This document shows, in pieces, positions 35,613 through 47,739 of a DNA stretch of 64,000 nucleotides. Below the pieces are notes generated by a model. It made no database searches. It was not told the origin of the DNA and saw only the letters and a program-made list of their open reading frames with translations. A program made the position numbers and the translations under genes. Numbering within the stretch: the first letter of the stretch is position 1; every line of letters starts with the position of its first letter. The stretch is from Candidatus Falkowbacteria bacterium (GTDB lineage: Bacteria > Patescibacteriota > Patescibacteriia > Patescibacteriales > Patescibacteriaceae): NCBI GenBank assembly GCA_016699775.1, contig CP065010.1, positions 682,001 to 746,000 on the forward strand, read 5' to 3'.

Positions 35613-37955
35613 TTACTCTTCTTTATAACTCATCACCGGTCCAACAACGAGAATCTTTTGACCATTTTCTTCATAGATAACTAACAATAACTTCAAGGGG
35701 CCAACTGTTTGTCGTATACTGGTTGTTTCCTTTTTATCAGGACTTGTGAAACGGGTTGAAACTACCCGACTTCCCTGTTTACGTACTGAATACTGACTTA
35801 CCAAATCAACAATAAACTGATGGTTATTAGTTGATAATTTTTCACCTTTTAATTCTTGACGTGTAATCTCACGAATCATTTTTAATTTATCAAGTAGATC
35901 CTTAAATTGAGCATCCGTATCTTGAATAACTCCTAATTCAGATAAGGCTTTCTGAAGCATTGAGGTATTTGCTACTAATTCATCATTAAGACTATTCTGT
36001 GCTTCTATGAAATGGAACTTTGAATCACCAGATGTAGTGACCAAATTTTTTCCTGGGCTGACACGATTAATTTCCCATTCATCTGAAGATAACTGTAGTG
36101 AACTTAACCCAGCCAGAGCTGAAGTAATCTGACGATCTTTCCAAGGTATAGTTTCTCGATAAGCTAATCTAGGAATTTTTTCATTGACATACTGTTTAAT
36201 AATACTTAAGTTTGTCCAAAAGTTATTTACATACCACTCTCCTTGATTATACGCTGAAAATTCTTCTATAAGCTTGGCTCGTTGATCATCATATTGACTA
36301 TAATCAATATTATCTTTTATAAAACCACTAACCGGCGTTTCATTTGTCACCGTTCCTAAAATATCAAAACCAATCCCCTGACATCGATAAAGCAAATTCT
36401 TTTTTCCATTATAACAGGATGTAAAATAGGAATTCTGCTTCCCCAGGCTATTTTTAGAACGATTATGCCCCCCAACCGGTTCATACGTAAGCTGTTTATA
36501 AATATACTGATCAGGCCAATAGGTTGTTTGTAATAACCGCATACCAATTAATGATCTTTCTTGGCTGTCCTCACTGTTATATGCACCCTCACTTAATTTA
36601 AAAGGAATACTTTTTAACTTTGTTTGTAAGGTTACAAGATTAGCAAAAGCTTCTGTAGTAAAAATATCCTCAATTGATTTGTCCTTGAAAGTTTCTTGAC
36701 GGACCGCTTGATAGTGAAGATACGTTAGCCCACTTCGTAAACCCAAGAAATAACTCATTACTTTATATACTTTAGCCCATTCATTCTTAATACTCTGATT
36801 CATTGACATATCCTCACTCATTAAAAATGCAGCTGTCTGATTAATTGTCCAATCATCTTTGTCCAAAAGACAGTTGGGACAATTTTCGTCTTTATAATTC
36901 AAAGGGAATAAGGTGGATTGCCAACGGCTAGCTAAGTAAAAATTTCTTAATTTTGCACTGCTACTATATTCCTCTGGTACTTTAAAATCTGTGTAATCCT
37001 TAGAGTACAATAAGAGGGGTGATTTAATTGTTTTCTTGCCTTCTTGAATTAAGGCAACTTCACGAGCCACATCTTCAGCAAAATAAGACGGAACAACAAA
37101 TTCATATTTTTGAGCTTCGCTTGGCTTAAATTTACGAGTATCAACTAAATCTTCATTACTATTAATTTGAATGGGCTTGGGACTTAATAAAACCAAAGAA
37201 GTAGCAAAGTAACTTGCCTCCAAACGCTCAGCCTCTAACAAAGAATCAGTCCCAGTACCAAGTTTGCGTTGTCGTTCTTGAAAACGATTATAAGCTACTT
37301 CAAACATCTGCTTATTAACTTTCCAGAGATTATCATAAAAATACGACGACTCAATCTCTTTATACATATGCTTAAGCGAGTTCTGATAATAATATAGTAG
37401 AAAATCTGAAGTCACGAGTATTGGTAACCCCTGTTGGTTAAGTTGATTATAGACTCCAAAAAAAGAATCGGCTTCTTTAGTATAAGGATTATCAATAATA
37501 GCAAAACCATTTTTATTTAAACTAGAAACAGCACTATCAATGTTTATTTTTCGAGCTACTACATAATAATTTGAAACATCAGATTTAACATTAAGGGGTA
37601 AATCTATCGTTTTAATTTTTTGATCAAATGGCTCATTAAAACTCTTATAAAAAGAGCCAAAAGCAACAGCTTCATTTTTTAAACTATTATTTCCATTTGG
37701 ATCATCTTCAGAATTATTTGATGGCAACACTGGGTTTGTTGGCAAGACAACTGGTGGGTTTTCCCCGGAATTTATTTCTGAAGTTTTGCTTGATTCACGA
37801 TTTGATTGAAACCACCACCAGGCTGCACCACCTATAACCAAAACAAAAATACTAATAATGAGTATTTTCTTAAAATTCTTTGGGGGCGGTGTTGACTCAA
37901 CAGTTGGAGTTTCTTCAGCCGCTAATGATCTAGTATGATCAATAAACATATCCAT
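35613..37955 (-). CDS. DUF3160 family exported/anchored protein
   Basis: 780 residues. N-terminal membrane helix (about 29-48), a Ser/Pro/Asn-rich linker, then the long DUF3160 region: GFAIIDNPYTKEADSFFGVY, LPILVTSDFLLYYYQNSLKHMYKEIE and PSYFAEDVAREVALIQEGK are near-consensus stretches, and the C-terminus ends in VVGPVMSYKEE. Biochemical role is not established. A TATAGT -10 at 37957-37962 lies 7 nt before the second ATG (37949), which would make a leaderless start there more likely than 37955. It heads a run with the unknown membrane protein and rodA. Confidence 0.88.
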   Translation of the reverse strand: MDMFIDHTRSLAAEETPTVESTPPPKNFKKILIISIFVLVIGGAAWWWFQSNRESSKTSEINSGENPPVVLPTNPVLPSNNSEDDPNGNNSLKNEAVAFGSFYKSFNEPFDQKIKTIDLPLNVKSDVSNYYVVARKINIDSAVSSLNKNGFAIIDNPYTKEADSFFGVYNQLNQQGLPILVTSDFLLYYYQNSLKHMYKEIESSYFYDNLWKVNKQMFEVAYNRFQERQRKLGTGTDSLLEAERLEASYFATSLVLLSPKPIQINSNEDLVDTRKFKPSEAQKYEFVVPSYFAEDVAREVALIQEGKKTIKSPLLLYSKDYTDFKVPEEYSSSAKLRNFYLASRWQSTLFPLNYKDENCPNCLLDKDDWTINQTAAFLMSEDMSMNQSIKNEWAKVYKVMSYFLGLRSGLTYLHYQAVRQETFKDKSIEDIFTTEAFANLVTLQTKLKSIPFKLSEGAYNSEDSQERSLIGMRLLQTTYWPDQYIYKQLTYEPVGGHNRSKNSLGKQNSYFTSCYNGKKNLLYRCQGIGFDILGTVTNETPVSGFIKDNIDYSQYDDQRAKLIEEFSAYNQGEWYVNNFWTNLSIIKQYVNEKIPRLAYRETIPWKDRQITSALAGLSSLQLSSDEWEINRVSPGKNLVTTSGDSKFHFIEAQNSLNDELVANTSMLQKALSELGVIQDTDAQFKDLLDKLKMIREITRQELKGEKLSTNNHQFIVDLVSQYSVRKQGSRVVSTRFTSPDKKETTSIRQTVGPLKLLLVIYEENGQKILVVGPVMSYKEE

Positions 37956-37996
37956 TACTATACCATATTTCCACCACTTTTGGCTAAAAAAATACC

Positions 37997-38025
37997 TTGC
38001 CAGGAGACTAAATTTTTGCTATTCT
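37997..38025 (+). promoter_or_regulatory. Predicted gyrB promoter
   Basis: TTGCCA (37997-38002), a 17-nt spacer ending in TGC (extended -10) and TATTCT (38020-38025). Leader of about 70 nt to the ATG. Confidence 0.6.
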
Positions 38026-38064
38026 AATAATAGGTTCTACAACCTTTTTTAAATTATTTTTTAA

Positions 38065-40119
<2,055 letters not shown>

Positions 40120-40136
40120 TAAATTTTACTTTAAAC

Positions 40137-40164
40137 AAAAAAGATGCGTAAGAGCATCTTTTTT
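40137..40164. terminator. Bidirectional terminator between gyrB and the SPFH gene
   Basis: AAAAAAGATGC (40137-40147) pairs with GCATCTTTTTT (40154-40164); runs of A and T on both sides serve both convergent genes. Confidence 0.9.
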
Positions 40165-40183
40165 ATTAATCAATTTAACTTTT

Positions 40184-40990
40184 CTATTTATTCAAATTAA
40201 TGAAAGGCAAAGAGGCATTTGGAATCATCTGACTTGGCAAAACTCCGTTCCATTTTTCCACCGCAGCTTTTTGAACTTCCAGAGCTTTTAAGTTTATATA
40301 CTTATCATTATTAGCAGCTTCAGATTGAACTTTGATAGCTTCGGCTTCGGCTTTTGCTTGAGCAATTCGTTGTTCAGCTTCAGTTTTAATTCTTTGCAAA
40401 TCATTCTCGGCTTTTAATGCTGATTGTTGGGCGACTTGTTTAGCTTCAACCGCTTTTTCATACTCATCACTAAATGAAAAATCAATGATTGAAAACTCAT
40501 CAACTACAAAATATTTTCCTAAGCGATTAAATAATTCTGTCTTGATTTCATCTTTTACTCGTGCCCGCTGTTCAATTAACTCTTGAGCCGTGAACCTGGC
40601 TGTGGCTGCTTTAACGCTCTCTTGGATTGATGGATCAATTAAACGAGATTCATAGTCGTCACCAACTTCTTGCCAGAGTTTATTAACTTCATCAGCTTTT
40701 AAATGATAATTTAAGGCTAATTGACTCTCAACGGTTTGAATATCTTTAGAGTAGGCTAAGGCCTTCACTTCTAATTTTTGAGTTTGAATATCCATTTTTG
40801 CGACTTTTTGAACAATTGGTATCCTGAAATGAATACCCTCACCAAGTATTGAATCCTGAACCGCACCAAAATTCATAACAATTCCTCGTTTACCAGCCCC
40901 GATTAAAACAAAAGGATTGATTATTGAAAAAATAACAAAAACTGCAATTACAATTGTCGCCCACTTAAAAAACTTTTTATAGTTTTCCAT
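40184..40990 (-). CDS. SPFH/prohibitin-family membrane protein (HflC-like)
   Basis: 268 residues. One N-terminal membrane helix (about 10-32) with an immediate SPFH domain (GKRGIVMNFGAVQ ... GEGIHFRIPIVQKVAKMDIQTQK), then a long Ala/Glu/Lys coiled coil (EKAVEAKQVAQQSALKAEN, and QRIAQAKAEAEAI). Forms ring-like scaffolds in bacterial membranes that restrain proteases such as FtsH or organise lipid domains. A possible -10 TATACT lies near 41050 in the gap after eno. Convergent with gyrB. Confidence 0.9.
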   Translation of the reverse strand: MENYKKFFKWATIVIAVFVIFSIINPFVLIGAGKRGIVMNFGAVQDSILGEGIHFRIPIVQKVAKMDIQTQKLEVKALAYSKDIQTVESQLALNYHLKADEVNKLWQEVGDDYESRLIDPSIQESVKAATARFTAQELIEQRARVKDEIKTELFNRLGKYFVVDEFSIIDFSFSDEYEKAVEAKQVAQQSALKAENDLQRIKTEAEQRIAQAKAEAEAIKVQSEAANNDKYINLKALEVQKAAVEKWNGVLPSQMIPNASLPFINLNK

Positions 40991-41079
40991 ATTTTTTCTA
41001 TTTTAAATAGATATAAAATTCTAATAAGTTATATTCCACTATACCTAAAGTATAGCATAGGCCAAATTATTTTTGTTTT

Positions 41080-42324
41080 TTATCCAAGCTCCTTCTCAAT
41101 TTCCATCAACCGATTATACTTTGCTACTCGCTCACCTCGGGCTGGTGCGCCAGCCTTAATTTGTCCAGAATTTGCTGCCACAGCCAAATCAGCGATAAAA
41201 TCATCCATTGTTTCACCGCTACGATGAGAAATAATTGTTTTTTGACCATTATTATGAGCTAATTTAATTGCCGCAATTGTTTCCGATAACGTTCCAATCT
41301 GATTGGGTTTAATCAAAACAGCTGTTGTAGCTTTTTCCTGGATCCCTCTCTCAATACGATTAACATTAGTAACATATAAATCATCTCCCACAACTTGAAT
41401 TTTGTTATCAACCTTAGCAGTAAAATCACGAAACGAGCTCCAGTCATCTTCACCAAATGGATCTTCTAAAGAAGTAAGTGGATATTTTTTTATTAAACTC
41501 TGGTACCACTCGACCAGTCGAAGACTATCCATATTCCCCTGTTTCTTTAAATGATATTGTCCATTGCGATACCATTCAGAGGCCGCCGCATCAATAGCCA
41601 AATAAACATCTTTACCAGCTTCATACCCAGCTGCTTCTATAGCTTCAAGAATTAATGCAAAAGGCTCTTCGTTGTCTTTAACTTCAGGAGCAAAGCCACC
41701 TTCATCACCAATGGCATCACTATATCCGGCTTTTTCTATAATTGTTTTTAAAGATTGATATATTTCTTCTCCCATTCTGACTCTCTCAGCCATTGTTTCC
41801 GACTGAGGCATAACCATGTATTCCTGTATATCAGTTGTCCAATTTGCATGAGCCCCACCATTCATTATATTCATTAAAGGAATTGGTAATATGTATTCAT
41901 TTCCTGCCTCTGGAAAAAATTTTCTTAAATGTGTGTATAAAGGAACTTTTTCAGACACAGCTGCTGCCCGAGCTGAAGCCAAAGAAACAGCTAAAATAGC
42001 GTTGGCACCTAATTTACTTTTATTATCAGTACCATCAAGTTTTAACATCACAGCATCAAGGCCAGCTTGATCTTGCACATTAAAGCCAACTAAGGCATCA
42101 GAAATTGTTGTTTCAATGTTTTTTATAGCCCGCAGAACACCCTTACCATTATATCGATCCGAGCGAGCATCTCGTAATTCCAAGGCTTCATAAGTACCCG
42201 TGGAGGCTCCTGAAGGGACAGAGGCAATTCCTTCACTTCCATCAACCAAGCGAACTGTGGCTTCAATGGTTGGATTTCCTCGACTATCCAAAATCTCACG
42301 AGCTGTAATTGCAGAAATGTTCAT
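41080..42324 (-). CDS. eno: Enolase
   Basis: 414 residues. Signatures: ITAREILDSRGNPTIEATV, GASTGTYEALELRD, the metal- and substrate-site GDEGGFAPEVK, SLEDPFGEDDW, VGDDLYVTN, LIKPNQIGTLSE and SHRSGETMDDFIADL. Reversibly interconverts 2-phosphoglycerate and phosphoenolpyruvate. It is the only central-metabolism enzyme recognised in this window. Minus strand, separate from neighbours; the 160-nt upstream gap holds octamer repeats. Confidence 0.97.
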   Translation of the reverse strand: MNISAITAREILDSRGNPTIEATVRLVDGSEGIASVPSGASTGTYEALELRDARSDRYNGKGVLRAIKNIETTISDALVGFNVQDQAGLDAVMLKLDGTDNKSKLGANAILAVSLASARAAAVSEKVPLYTHLRKFFPEAGNEYILPIPLMNIMNGGAHANWTTDIQEYMVMPQSETMAERVRMGEEIYQSLKTIIEKAGYSDAIGDEGGFAPEVKDNEEPFALILEAIEAAGYEAGKDVYLAIDAAASEWYRNGQYHLKKQGNMDSLRLVEWYQSLIKKYPLTSLEDPFGEDDWSSFRDFTAKVDNKIQVVGDDLYVTNVNRIERGIQEKATTAVLIKPNQIGTLSETIAAIKLAHNNGQKTIISHRSGETMDDFIADLAVAANSGQIKAGAPARGERVAKYNRLMEIEKELG

Positions 42325-42420
42325 AAAAAGTTATAAGGTTATAAAGTTCTTAAGGTTATAAAGTATGCATGCACACGATCTAAGTTCTTTATAACCTTTT
42401 AACCTTATCAACATTATAAC
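42325..42420. repeat. Forward and inverted GTTATAAG octamer element upstream of eno
   Basis: Forward GTTATAAG and GTTATAAA units (42329-42363), a short core with TGCATGCA, then inverted units (TTTATAACC, TTAACCTTAT, ATTATAAC; 42387-42420). The two halves can form a long AT-rich cruciform between eno and the ABC exporter. Confidence 0.6.
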
Positions 42421-42447
42421 CCATTGGCGTTCTTTTTCCTATAATCC

Positions 42448-42476
42448 TAGACAAAAACTCAATTTATCGCTATCCT
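42448..42476 (+). promoter_or_regulatory. Predicted promoter of the ABC exporter gene
   Basis: TAGACA (42448-42453), 17 nt, TATCCT (42471-42476), 9 nt before the ATG: another leaderless-type start. Confidence 0.5.
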
Positions 42477-42485
42477 ATATAAACT

Positions 42486-44231
42486 ATGAAATTAACTCTA
42501 CAATATCTCAAAAAACATAAGCAAAAATTAGCGCTTATCCTTGGCCTGGCAACAATTAACCAGGTTTTTTCACTTCTTGATCCTCAGATCTTTAGAATGC
42601 TGATTGATAATTATATTAATAAGGTGAATGAACTTTCACCTGATGTTTTTATTCGCGGAGTGGGCTACTTGCTTCTTGGATCAATCTCAGTGGCACTTAT
42701 TTCTCGTATTGCTAAAAACTTTCAGGATTACTATGTAAATTACGTTACTCAAAATATTGGCACAGCCTTATACGCTCGGGCAATTAGTCACTCATTACAG
42801 TTGCCATATTTTGTTTTTGAAGATCAAAAATCGGGGGAAATTTTACAAAAAATTCAAAAAGCTCGACTTGATAACCAAGCCATTATCACCAGTGGCGTCA
42901 ATGTAGTATTTGTTTCATTAATTGGACTCTTATTTGTTTTAGTTTATTCGGCCACTGTTCACTGGCTAATTTTTGTTAGTTATTTCATGCTTTTGCCAAC
43001 ACTTGGAAGTTTAACATTTTTTATTAGCAAAAAAATTAAACAGGCACAGCAAGCGATTGTTAAAAAAATGAGCTCACTTGCTGGCTCAACCACCGAAACC
43101 CTTCGTAACGTTGAGTTGGTAAAAAGTCTTGGTCTAGAAAAACAAGAAACAGATCGCTTAAACCAAGTTAATAACGAAATTCTTAATTTAGAATTAACAA
43201 AAATAAAACTTGTACGAAAATTAAGTTTTATTCAAGGGACAATGATAAATCTTTGTCGCTCGGCCTTAATGATGTTAATGCTTTGGTTAATTTTTAAACA
43301 AGAAATTACCCTTGGACAATTTTTTAGTCTATTATTCTACTCCTTTGCTATTTTTAATCCTCTTAGTGAATTAAGCACTGTTGCAACTCAATATCAAGAA
43401 GCCAAAGCATCAAACGAAATATTGGATGGAATTTTAAATATGAAACCAGAAGAGTCTATAAATAGAGTCAATGTCATTGATAAAATTTCTTCATTACATT
43501 TTAAAGATGTTACTTTTTCCTATAGCGAAGAAAATCAACCAACCCTAAAAAATATTTCACTTGCTATCCATCCAGGAGAGACCATCGCCTTTGCCGGCCC
43601 CTCTGGTTCTGGAAAAACTAGCCTTATTAAATTATTGTTAGGTCTCTATCAACCAACCAGTGGCTCTATAGAAATCAATAACTTGGATTTACAAACAATT
43701 ACCGCCGATAGCTTTAAACAAAAAATAAGTTATGTTTCTCAAGATACACAGCTATTTGCTGGAACTATCAGGGCAAACTTATTATTCGTAAATCCAAAAG
43801 CGACTGATGAGGAATGTCTTGAAGCCCTCAAGCATGCAGCAGCCTTAAGTTTATTAGAACGAAGTGGCGAAGGCTTAGAAACAAAAATTGGTGAAGGGGG
43901 CTTAAAAATTTCTGGTGGCGAAAAACAACGCCTTGCTATTGCTCGAGCTCTTTTGCGTAAACCAGATGTAATTATTTTTGATGAAGCAACTTCTAGCCTT
44001 GATAGTATTACTGAAAAAGCCATTACAGAAACTATAAAAAATATTACTGTCGTCAAACCAGAATTAATTACTATTCTAATTGCTCATCGTCTTTCAACAA
44101 TTATGGATGCCAACCATATCTACGTTTTGGAAAAAGGACGTATCACCGAGCAAGGAACCCATGATACCCTCTTAACCAAGCCAGGCTTATATTCTGCTTT
44201 GTGGCGACAGCAGAACGGAGAAGAAATATAG
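42486..44231 (+). CDS. ABC transporter, fused permease and ATPase (type I exporter)
   Basis: 581 residues. N-terminal membrane domain with six helices (about 15-300), then a nucleotide-binding domain: Walker A GPSGSGKTSLIKLL (near 375), Q-loop YVSQDTQLFAG, signature ISGGEKQRLAIARALL, Walker B VIIFDEATSSLD and H-loop IAHRLST. The layout is that of MsbA/LmrA-type half transporters that act as dimers to export lipids, peptides or drugs. The substrate cannot be deduced. It lies alone; the downstream gap holds octamer repeats. Confidence 0.95.
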   Translation: MKLTLQYLKKHKQKLALILGLATINQVFSLLDPQIFRMLIDNYINKVNELSPDVFIRGVGYLLLGSISVALISRIAKNFQDYYVNYVTQNIGTALYARAISHSLQLPYFVFEDQKSGEILQKIQKARLDNQAIITSGVNVVFVSLIGLLFVLVYSATVHWLIFVSYFMLLPTLGSLTFFISKKIKQAQQAIVKKMSSLAGSTTETLRNVELVKSLGLEKQETDRLNQVNNEILNLELTKIKLVRKLSFIQGTMINLCRSALMMLMLWLIFKQEITLGQFFSLLFYSFAIFNPLSELSTVATQYQEAKASNEILDGILNMKPEESINRVNVIDKISSLHFKDVTFSYSEENQPTLKNISLAIHPGETIAFAGPSGSGKTSLIKLLLGLYQPTSGSIEINNLDLQTITADSFKQKISYVSQDTQLFAGTIRANLLFVNPKATDEECLEALKHAAALSLLERSGEGLETKIGEGGLKISGGEKQRLAIARALLRKPDVIIFDEATSSLDSITEKAITETIKNITVVKPELITILIAHRLSTIMDANHIYVLEKGRITEQGTHDTLLTKPGLYSALWRQQNGEEI

Positions 44232-44238
44232 CTATGTA

Positions 44239-44298
44239 GTTATAAAGTTATAAGGTTACAAGGTTGTAAAGTTAAAAAGTTATAAGGTTATAAAGTTT
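44239..44298. repeat. Tandem 8-bp repeat, about seven copies
   Basis: Consecutive units GTTATAAA, GTTATAAG, GTTACAAG, GTTGTAAA, GTTAAAAA, GTTATAAG and GTTATAAA follow without gaps from 44239. The clearest example of the octamer found in several intergenic spaces; no gene lies in it. Confidence 0.85.
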
Positions 44299-44384
44299 GT
44301 CTGTTCTCCGATAATAAACCGACATAAATTCTAATAAGAATCTTATACCTCTCTGCATATTAACATGGTTCTAATTTTATACCT

Positions 44385-45782
44385 TTAATTATTACCTCCA
44401 TCATTAGGGATAACCTCACACCGCTTATCCAAAACATCAAACATTGAAGGACGCAACTGAGTCCCATTTAAAAGCTCAGCGATTCTCCATGCCCCATAGA
44501 TTGATGGCAAGATGCCTATTCCGTTACAACCTAAATTATAATATAAATTTTTATTACAAGGTTCTTGGCCAATCAAGCGAACTCCATTACTCGTATATCC
44601 CATCAAACCATGCCATAAAAAATTATATTCTAGATTGTCGTTATCAAGCCGATGATTCTTTTGTAAAAAAGAAGAAATACTTTTTTGAGCTTCTTCTGGA
44701 TAGACGTGCTCATGTCGATTATAGCTTAACTTATCATCAAGCTCACTTTCAGGCCCACCAATACAAGTTAAATTATGAGTTGAAGTTGTTCTCTGTTCAC
44801 TAGGTCGACGTGTTAAATACATATATGGATCAAGTCGAGAATTATGCTCTTTCTCAAAATAACTTATAGCTATTGGAGATTTATCTTCAGGGCTAACATA
44901 ACCAGCCATATAACCAATTGTTCCAGAAACTGTTTCATGAAAACGACCATTTATATCAACTCCCAACTCATTAATTAATGATATATTTTCAAATCCGTTT
45001 GTACATAATATTGCCTCATTAGCAACTATCTCCCCTTGATCATTTTCAGCAATAACCTGATTTGCCTGCAAGCGGAGGCAACGAACAGGGCTGTGTTCAT
45101 ATACTGTGAAGCGGTTAGAGTAATACTTTTCCATCCACTCAACTAGCTGTTCACAAAATAAGGCACTGTTAAGACATCCTTTAGTGCTACATTTCACAGC
45201 TATATATGAAGTATCCCCTGTTTCAAGTAAGTCCATAATCCTCTGCTCTGAAACAACTACATATAAATGACTAAATTCTTCCGGAATACGTAGAATCAAC
45301 AAAGGATCATTAGCTACAAAAAAAGTATGAACCGGCAAACCAGATTGTTCTCGAAGTTTCTCTTCTTCCAAGCGAAATATTAATTGTTCTAACGTTGAAA
45401 ACCCAGCGTAACCGGTAAATTTATATAGAGGCACAGAAATATTTGTAATAGAAATTATTTCATCTAAAAGTTCCCAGGCCCCCTCAATAGCTGCTTGACC
45501 AGCTGCGGCCATCTCCAAGCCAAAATCTTCCACCAACTCAACAAAGTGACGTTCAAAATAACTTGTTACTTGACCGGCATTATGTCCAGTTGCTCCATGA
45601 GCAATTATATCCGCCTCTAACAAGATAACCGACTGTGAGGTCTTTTGAAGAATATAAAAAGCCGTGGTAATACCAGCAATCCCGCCACCAATCACGAGTG
45701 AATTAGTTTTTATGTTTCCAGAAAATTGTCGAGTTGAACGTTCTAACCTCAATTGAGCAATCCAAGGAGAGTTATTTTTCAT
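44385..45782 (-). CDS. FAD-dependent oxidoreductase (DAO family)
   Basis: 465 residues. The N-terminal Rossmann motif GGGIAGITTAFYIL (about 32-45) binds FAD; GATGHNAGQVTSYFERHF follows, typical of D-amino-acid-oxidase/DadA-like enzymes. C-terminal GLMGYTSNGVRLIGQEP ... NLGCNGIGILPSIYGAWRIAELL closes the flavin site. It oxidises an amine or amino acid donor; the substrate is unknown. A TATAAT -10 (45789-45794) lies 6 nt before the ATG. Several CxxC-like cysteines occur near the middle, without a clear cluster. Confidence 0.88.
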   Translation of the reverse strand: MKNNSPWIAQLRLERSTRQFSGNIKTNSLVIGGGIAGITTAFYILQKTSQSVILLEADIIAHGATGHNAGQVTSYFERHFVELVEDFGLEMAAAGQAAIEGAWELLDEIISITNISVPLYKFTGYAGFSTLEQLIFRLEEEKLREQSGLPVHTFFVANDPLLILRIPEEFSHLYVVVSEQRIMDLLETGDTSYIAVKCSTKGCLNSALFCEQLVEWMEKYYSNRFTVYEHSPVRCLRLQANQVIAENDQGEIVANEAILCTNGFENISLINELGVDINGRFHETVSGTIGYMAGYVSPEDKSPIAISYFEKEHNSRLDPYMYLTRRPSEQRTTSTHNLTCIGGPESELDDKLSYNRHEHVYPEEAQKSISSFLQKNHRLDNDNLEYNFLWHGLMGYTSNGVRLIGQEPCNKNLYYNLGCNGIGILPSIYGAWRIAELLNGTQLRPSMFDVLDKRCEVIPNDGGNN

Positions 45783-45816
45783 ATATAGATTATATCATAT
45801 AGATACTGAATTATAT

Positions 45817-45844
45817 TTGAAATTTTAATAAAAACTGCTATAAT
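45817..45844 (+). promoter_or_regulatory. metG promoter
   Basis: TTGAAA (45817-45822), 16 nt, TATAAT (45839-45844). A second TATAAT at 45858-45863 sits only 7 nt before the ATG and could give a leaderless start. Confidence 0.65.
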
Positions 45845-45870
45845 CAAACCACTTTACTATAATCAACAAT

Positions 45871-47550
45871 ATGGAACATTCACCGAAAAAAATATTTATT
45901 GGTGTGGCCTGGCCATATGTTAACGGCAATATTCACTTTGGTCATTTAGCTGGTTATTTAATCCCGGCTGATATTTTTGCACGTTTTAACCGTTTTATTG
46001 GCAATGAAGTAATGATGGTTTCTGGGTCTGACTGCTTTGGAACTCCTGTAACAGTTGAAGCCGACAAAAGACAAACAACCCCACAAGCAATTGTTAGTGA
46101 ATATTATCCTCAGCATGAGACTTTATTTAATAAACTCCAGCTGAGCTTTGATCTTTATACCAAGACTGATAATCCGGTTCATAAAGAAGTTGTCCAAGAT
46201 TTATTTATTACCCTATTACAAAAAGGATTACTCTTTAAAAATCGTTCTGATCAATATTTTTCAGAAACAGAAAAACGTTTTTTACCCGATCGCTATGTTG
46301 AAGGAACTTGTCCTCATTGTGGTGACTCTGAAGCCAGAAGTGATCAATGTGATAATTGTGGCAAAGTATTAGCTCAAGGTGAATTAATTAATCCAATTAG
46401 TAAACTTACCAAAGCTTCAGTCACAATGAAAGAAACCGAACACTATTTTTTTGATTGGCCAAAACTTGAATCTTTTCTTAATACCTATGTTTCTCAGTAT
46501 GGTCCAAACTGGCGTCCATGGATTTTTAATGAATCAAAAAATTGGCTGGAGAATGGCTTGAAACCTCGAGCCATTACCCGTGACCTTGACTGGGGGGTTG
46601 AAATCCCCGCTGACCGAATTCCGAAAGACCAACTAATTGAAGGCTATGAACATAAACGAATCTATGTTTGGTTTGAGGCCGTAATTGGTTATCTCTCAGC
46701 TTCAATAAAACTTTCTCGAGATAATAATAGTCCAGACTACTGGCAAGAATTTTGGCATAACACTGAAGCAAAGCACTATTATTTTATGGGCAAAGATAAT
46801 TTAGTTTTCCATACAATTTTTTGGCCAGGTCAACTTCATGCTTATGATGAAAAACTTCATCTTCCAGATTTTCCAGCCGTTAATCAATTTTTAACTTTAA
46901 ATAATCAAGCTTTTTCCAAGAGCTTTGGCGTAACACTTGATCCAAATAAAATTCTAGAAGATTTTGACCTTGATCTTATTAGAATATATCTTTGTTTAAT
47001 TATGCCAGAAAACCATGACAGTGATTTTTCTTGGGATGATTTTATTACCAAGACCAATAATTTAGTTATTGCCAATCTTGGAAACTTTTTATTTAGAACA
47101 ATTAAGCTTTCTGAAGGTCTTAATTTTAATTCTACAAAACCTGATGAAAAAGTTGTTGCTGAAGTGGCCGCAGCTGTTACGGAAGCAAAAGATTTATTAG
47201 CTGGATGTAACTTTAAAAAATACGCTGAGCGAATAATGGAGCTATCTGCTTTTGGTAATAAATATTTATCTGATACCACACCATGGATTGTCAAAAAAAC
47301 TGACGAAAATCATTATATTTCTATTATGCATAGTTCTTTATTAATTAGCCTAGCATTAGGGGTATTGTTGACTCCAGTAGCCCCAAACTCTGCATCAAAA
47401 CTATTTACTATGCTTTCTATAACAGTTGAAACGTGGCCTGAAATTAATACTCTAGAAGAATTGGTAAAGAACATCATTACCAACAACCCCGAACCTTTAT
47501 TTAAAAAAATTGAAGTCGATCCAACTGACTTTAATGAGAAGTATAAATAG
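45871..47550 (+). CDS. metG: Methionyl-tRNA synthetase
   Basis: 559 residues. HIGH motif as NIHFGHLAGYLIPAD (about 20-34), one zinc-knuckle pair CPHCGDSEARSDQCDNCGK (near 148-166), and a degenerate KMSKS as FSKS in NNQAFSKSFGVTLDP. The C-terminal helical anticodon domain is present; the extra tRNA-binding domain found in some MetRS is absent. Charges initiator and elongator tRNA-Met. Followed at once by an intrinsic terminator. Confidence 0.96.
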   Translation: MEHSPKKIFIGVAWPYVNGNIHFGHLAGYLIPADIFARFNRFIGNEVMMVSGSDCFGTPVTVEADKRQTTPQAIVSEYYPQHETLFNKLQLSFDLYTKTDNPVHKEVVQDLFITLLQKGLLFKNRSDQYFSETEKRFLPDRYVEGTCPHCGDSEARSDQCDNCGKVLAQGELINPISKLTKASVTMKETEHYFFDWPKLESFLNTYVSQYGPNWRPWIFNESKNWLENGLKPRAITRDLDWGVEIPADRIPKDQLIEGYEHKRIYVWFEAVIGYLSASIKLSRDNNSPDYWQEFWHNTEAKHYYFMGKDNLVFHTIFWPGQLHAYDEKLHLPDFPAVNQFLTLNNQAFSKSFGVTLDPNKILEDFDLDLIRIYLCLIMPENHDSDFSWDDFITKTNNLVIANLGNFLFRTIKLSEGLNFNSTKPDEKVVAEVAAAVTEAKDLLAGCNFKKYAERIMELSAFGNKYLSDTTPWIVKKTDENHYISIMHSSLLISLALGVLLTPVAPNSASKLFTMLSITVETWPEINTLEELVKNIITNNPEPLFKKIEVDPTDFNEKYK

Positions 47551-47552
47551 AA

Positions 47553-47583
47553 AAACACCCGGTCATTTGACTGGGTGTTTTTT
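47553..47583 (+). terminator. Intrinsic terminator after metG
   Basis: AAACACCC-G-GTCA pairs with TGAC-T-GGGTGTTT around a 2-nt loop, followed by further T. Confidence 0.92.
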
Positions 47584-47584
47584 C

Positions 47585-47635
47585 TGTCATCCCCGTTATT
47601 TTACTCTGTCATCCCCGACTTGATCGGGGATCAAG
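47585..47635. repeat. Two TGTCATCCCC units, the second with palindromic partner
   Basis: TGTCATCCCCG occurs at 47585 and again near 47611, the second closing as CGGGGATC. These start a 505-base gene-free stretch (47551-48055) that also holds a GCCACCTTTT/AAAAGGTGGC hairpin at about 47698-47720, the inverted repeat at 47740 and the composite repeat at 47931. Confidence 0.75.
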
Positions 47636-47739
47636 TCTTGATATTACAAAAGGATTATCCTTTTCTTTTTATTTAATCCTTCCTTTAATCAAACATTGCC
47701 ACCTTTTGAAAAAAGGTGGCACCAAAATAACAAGCCTAG

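Noticed and set aside
42325..44298. Octamer repeats considered as a CRISPR array
   Set aside because: Units are 8 bp, contiguous, and without spacers; no cas gene is present.
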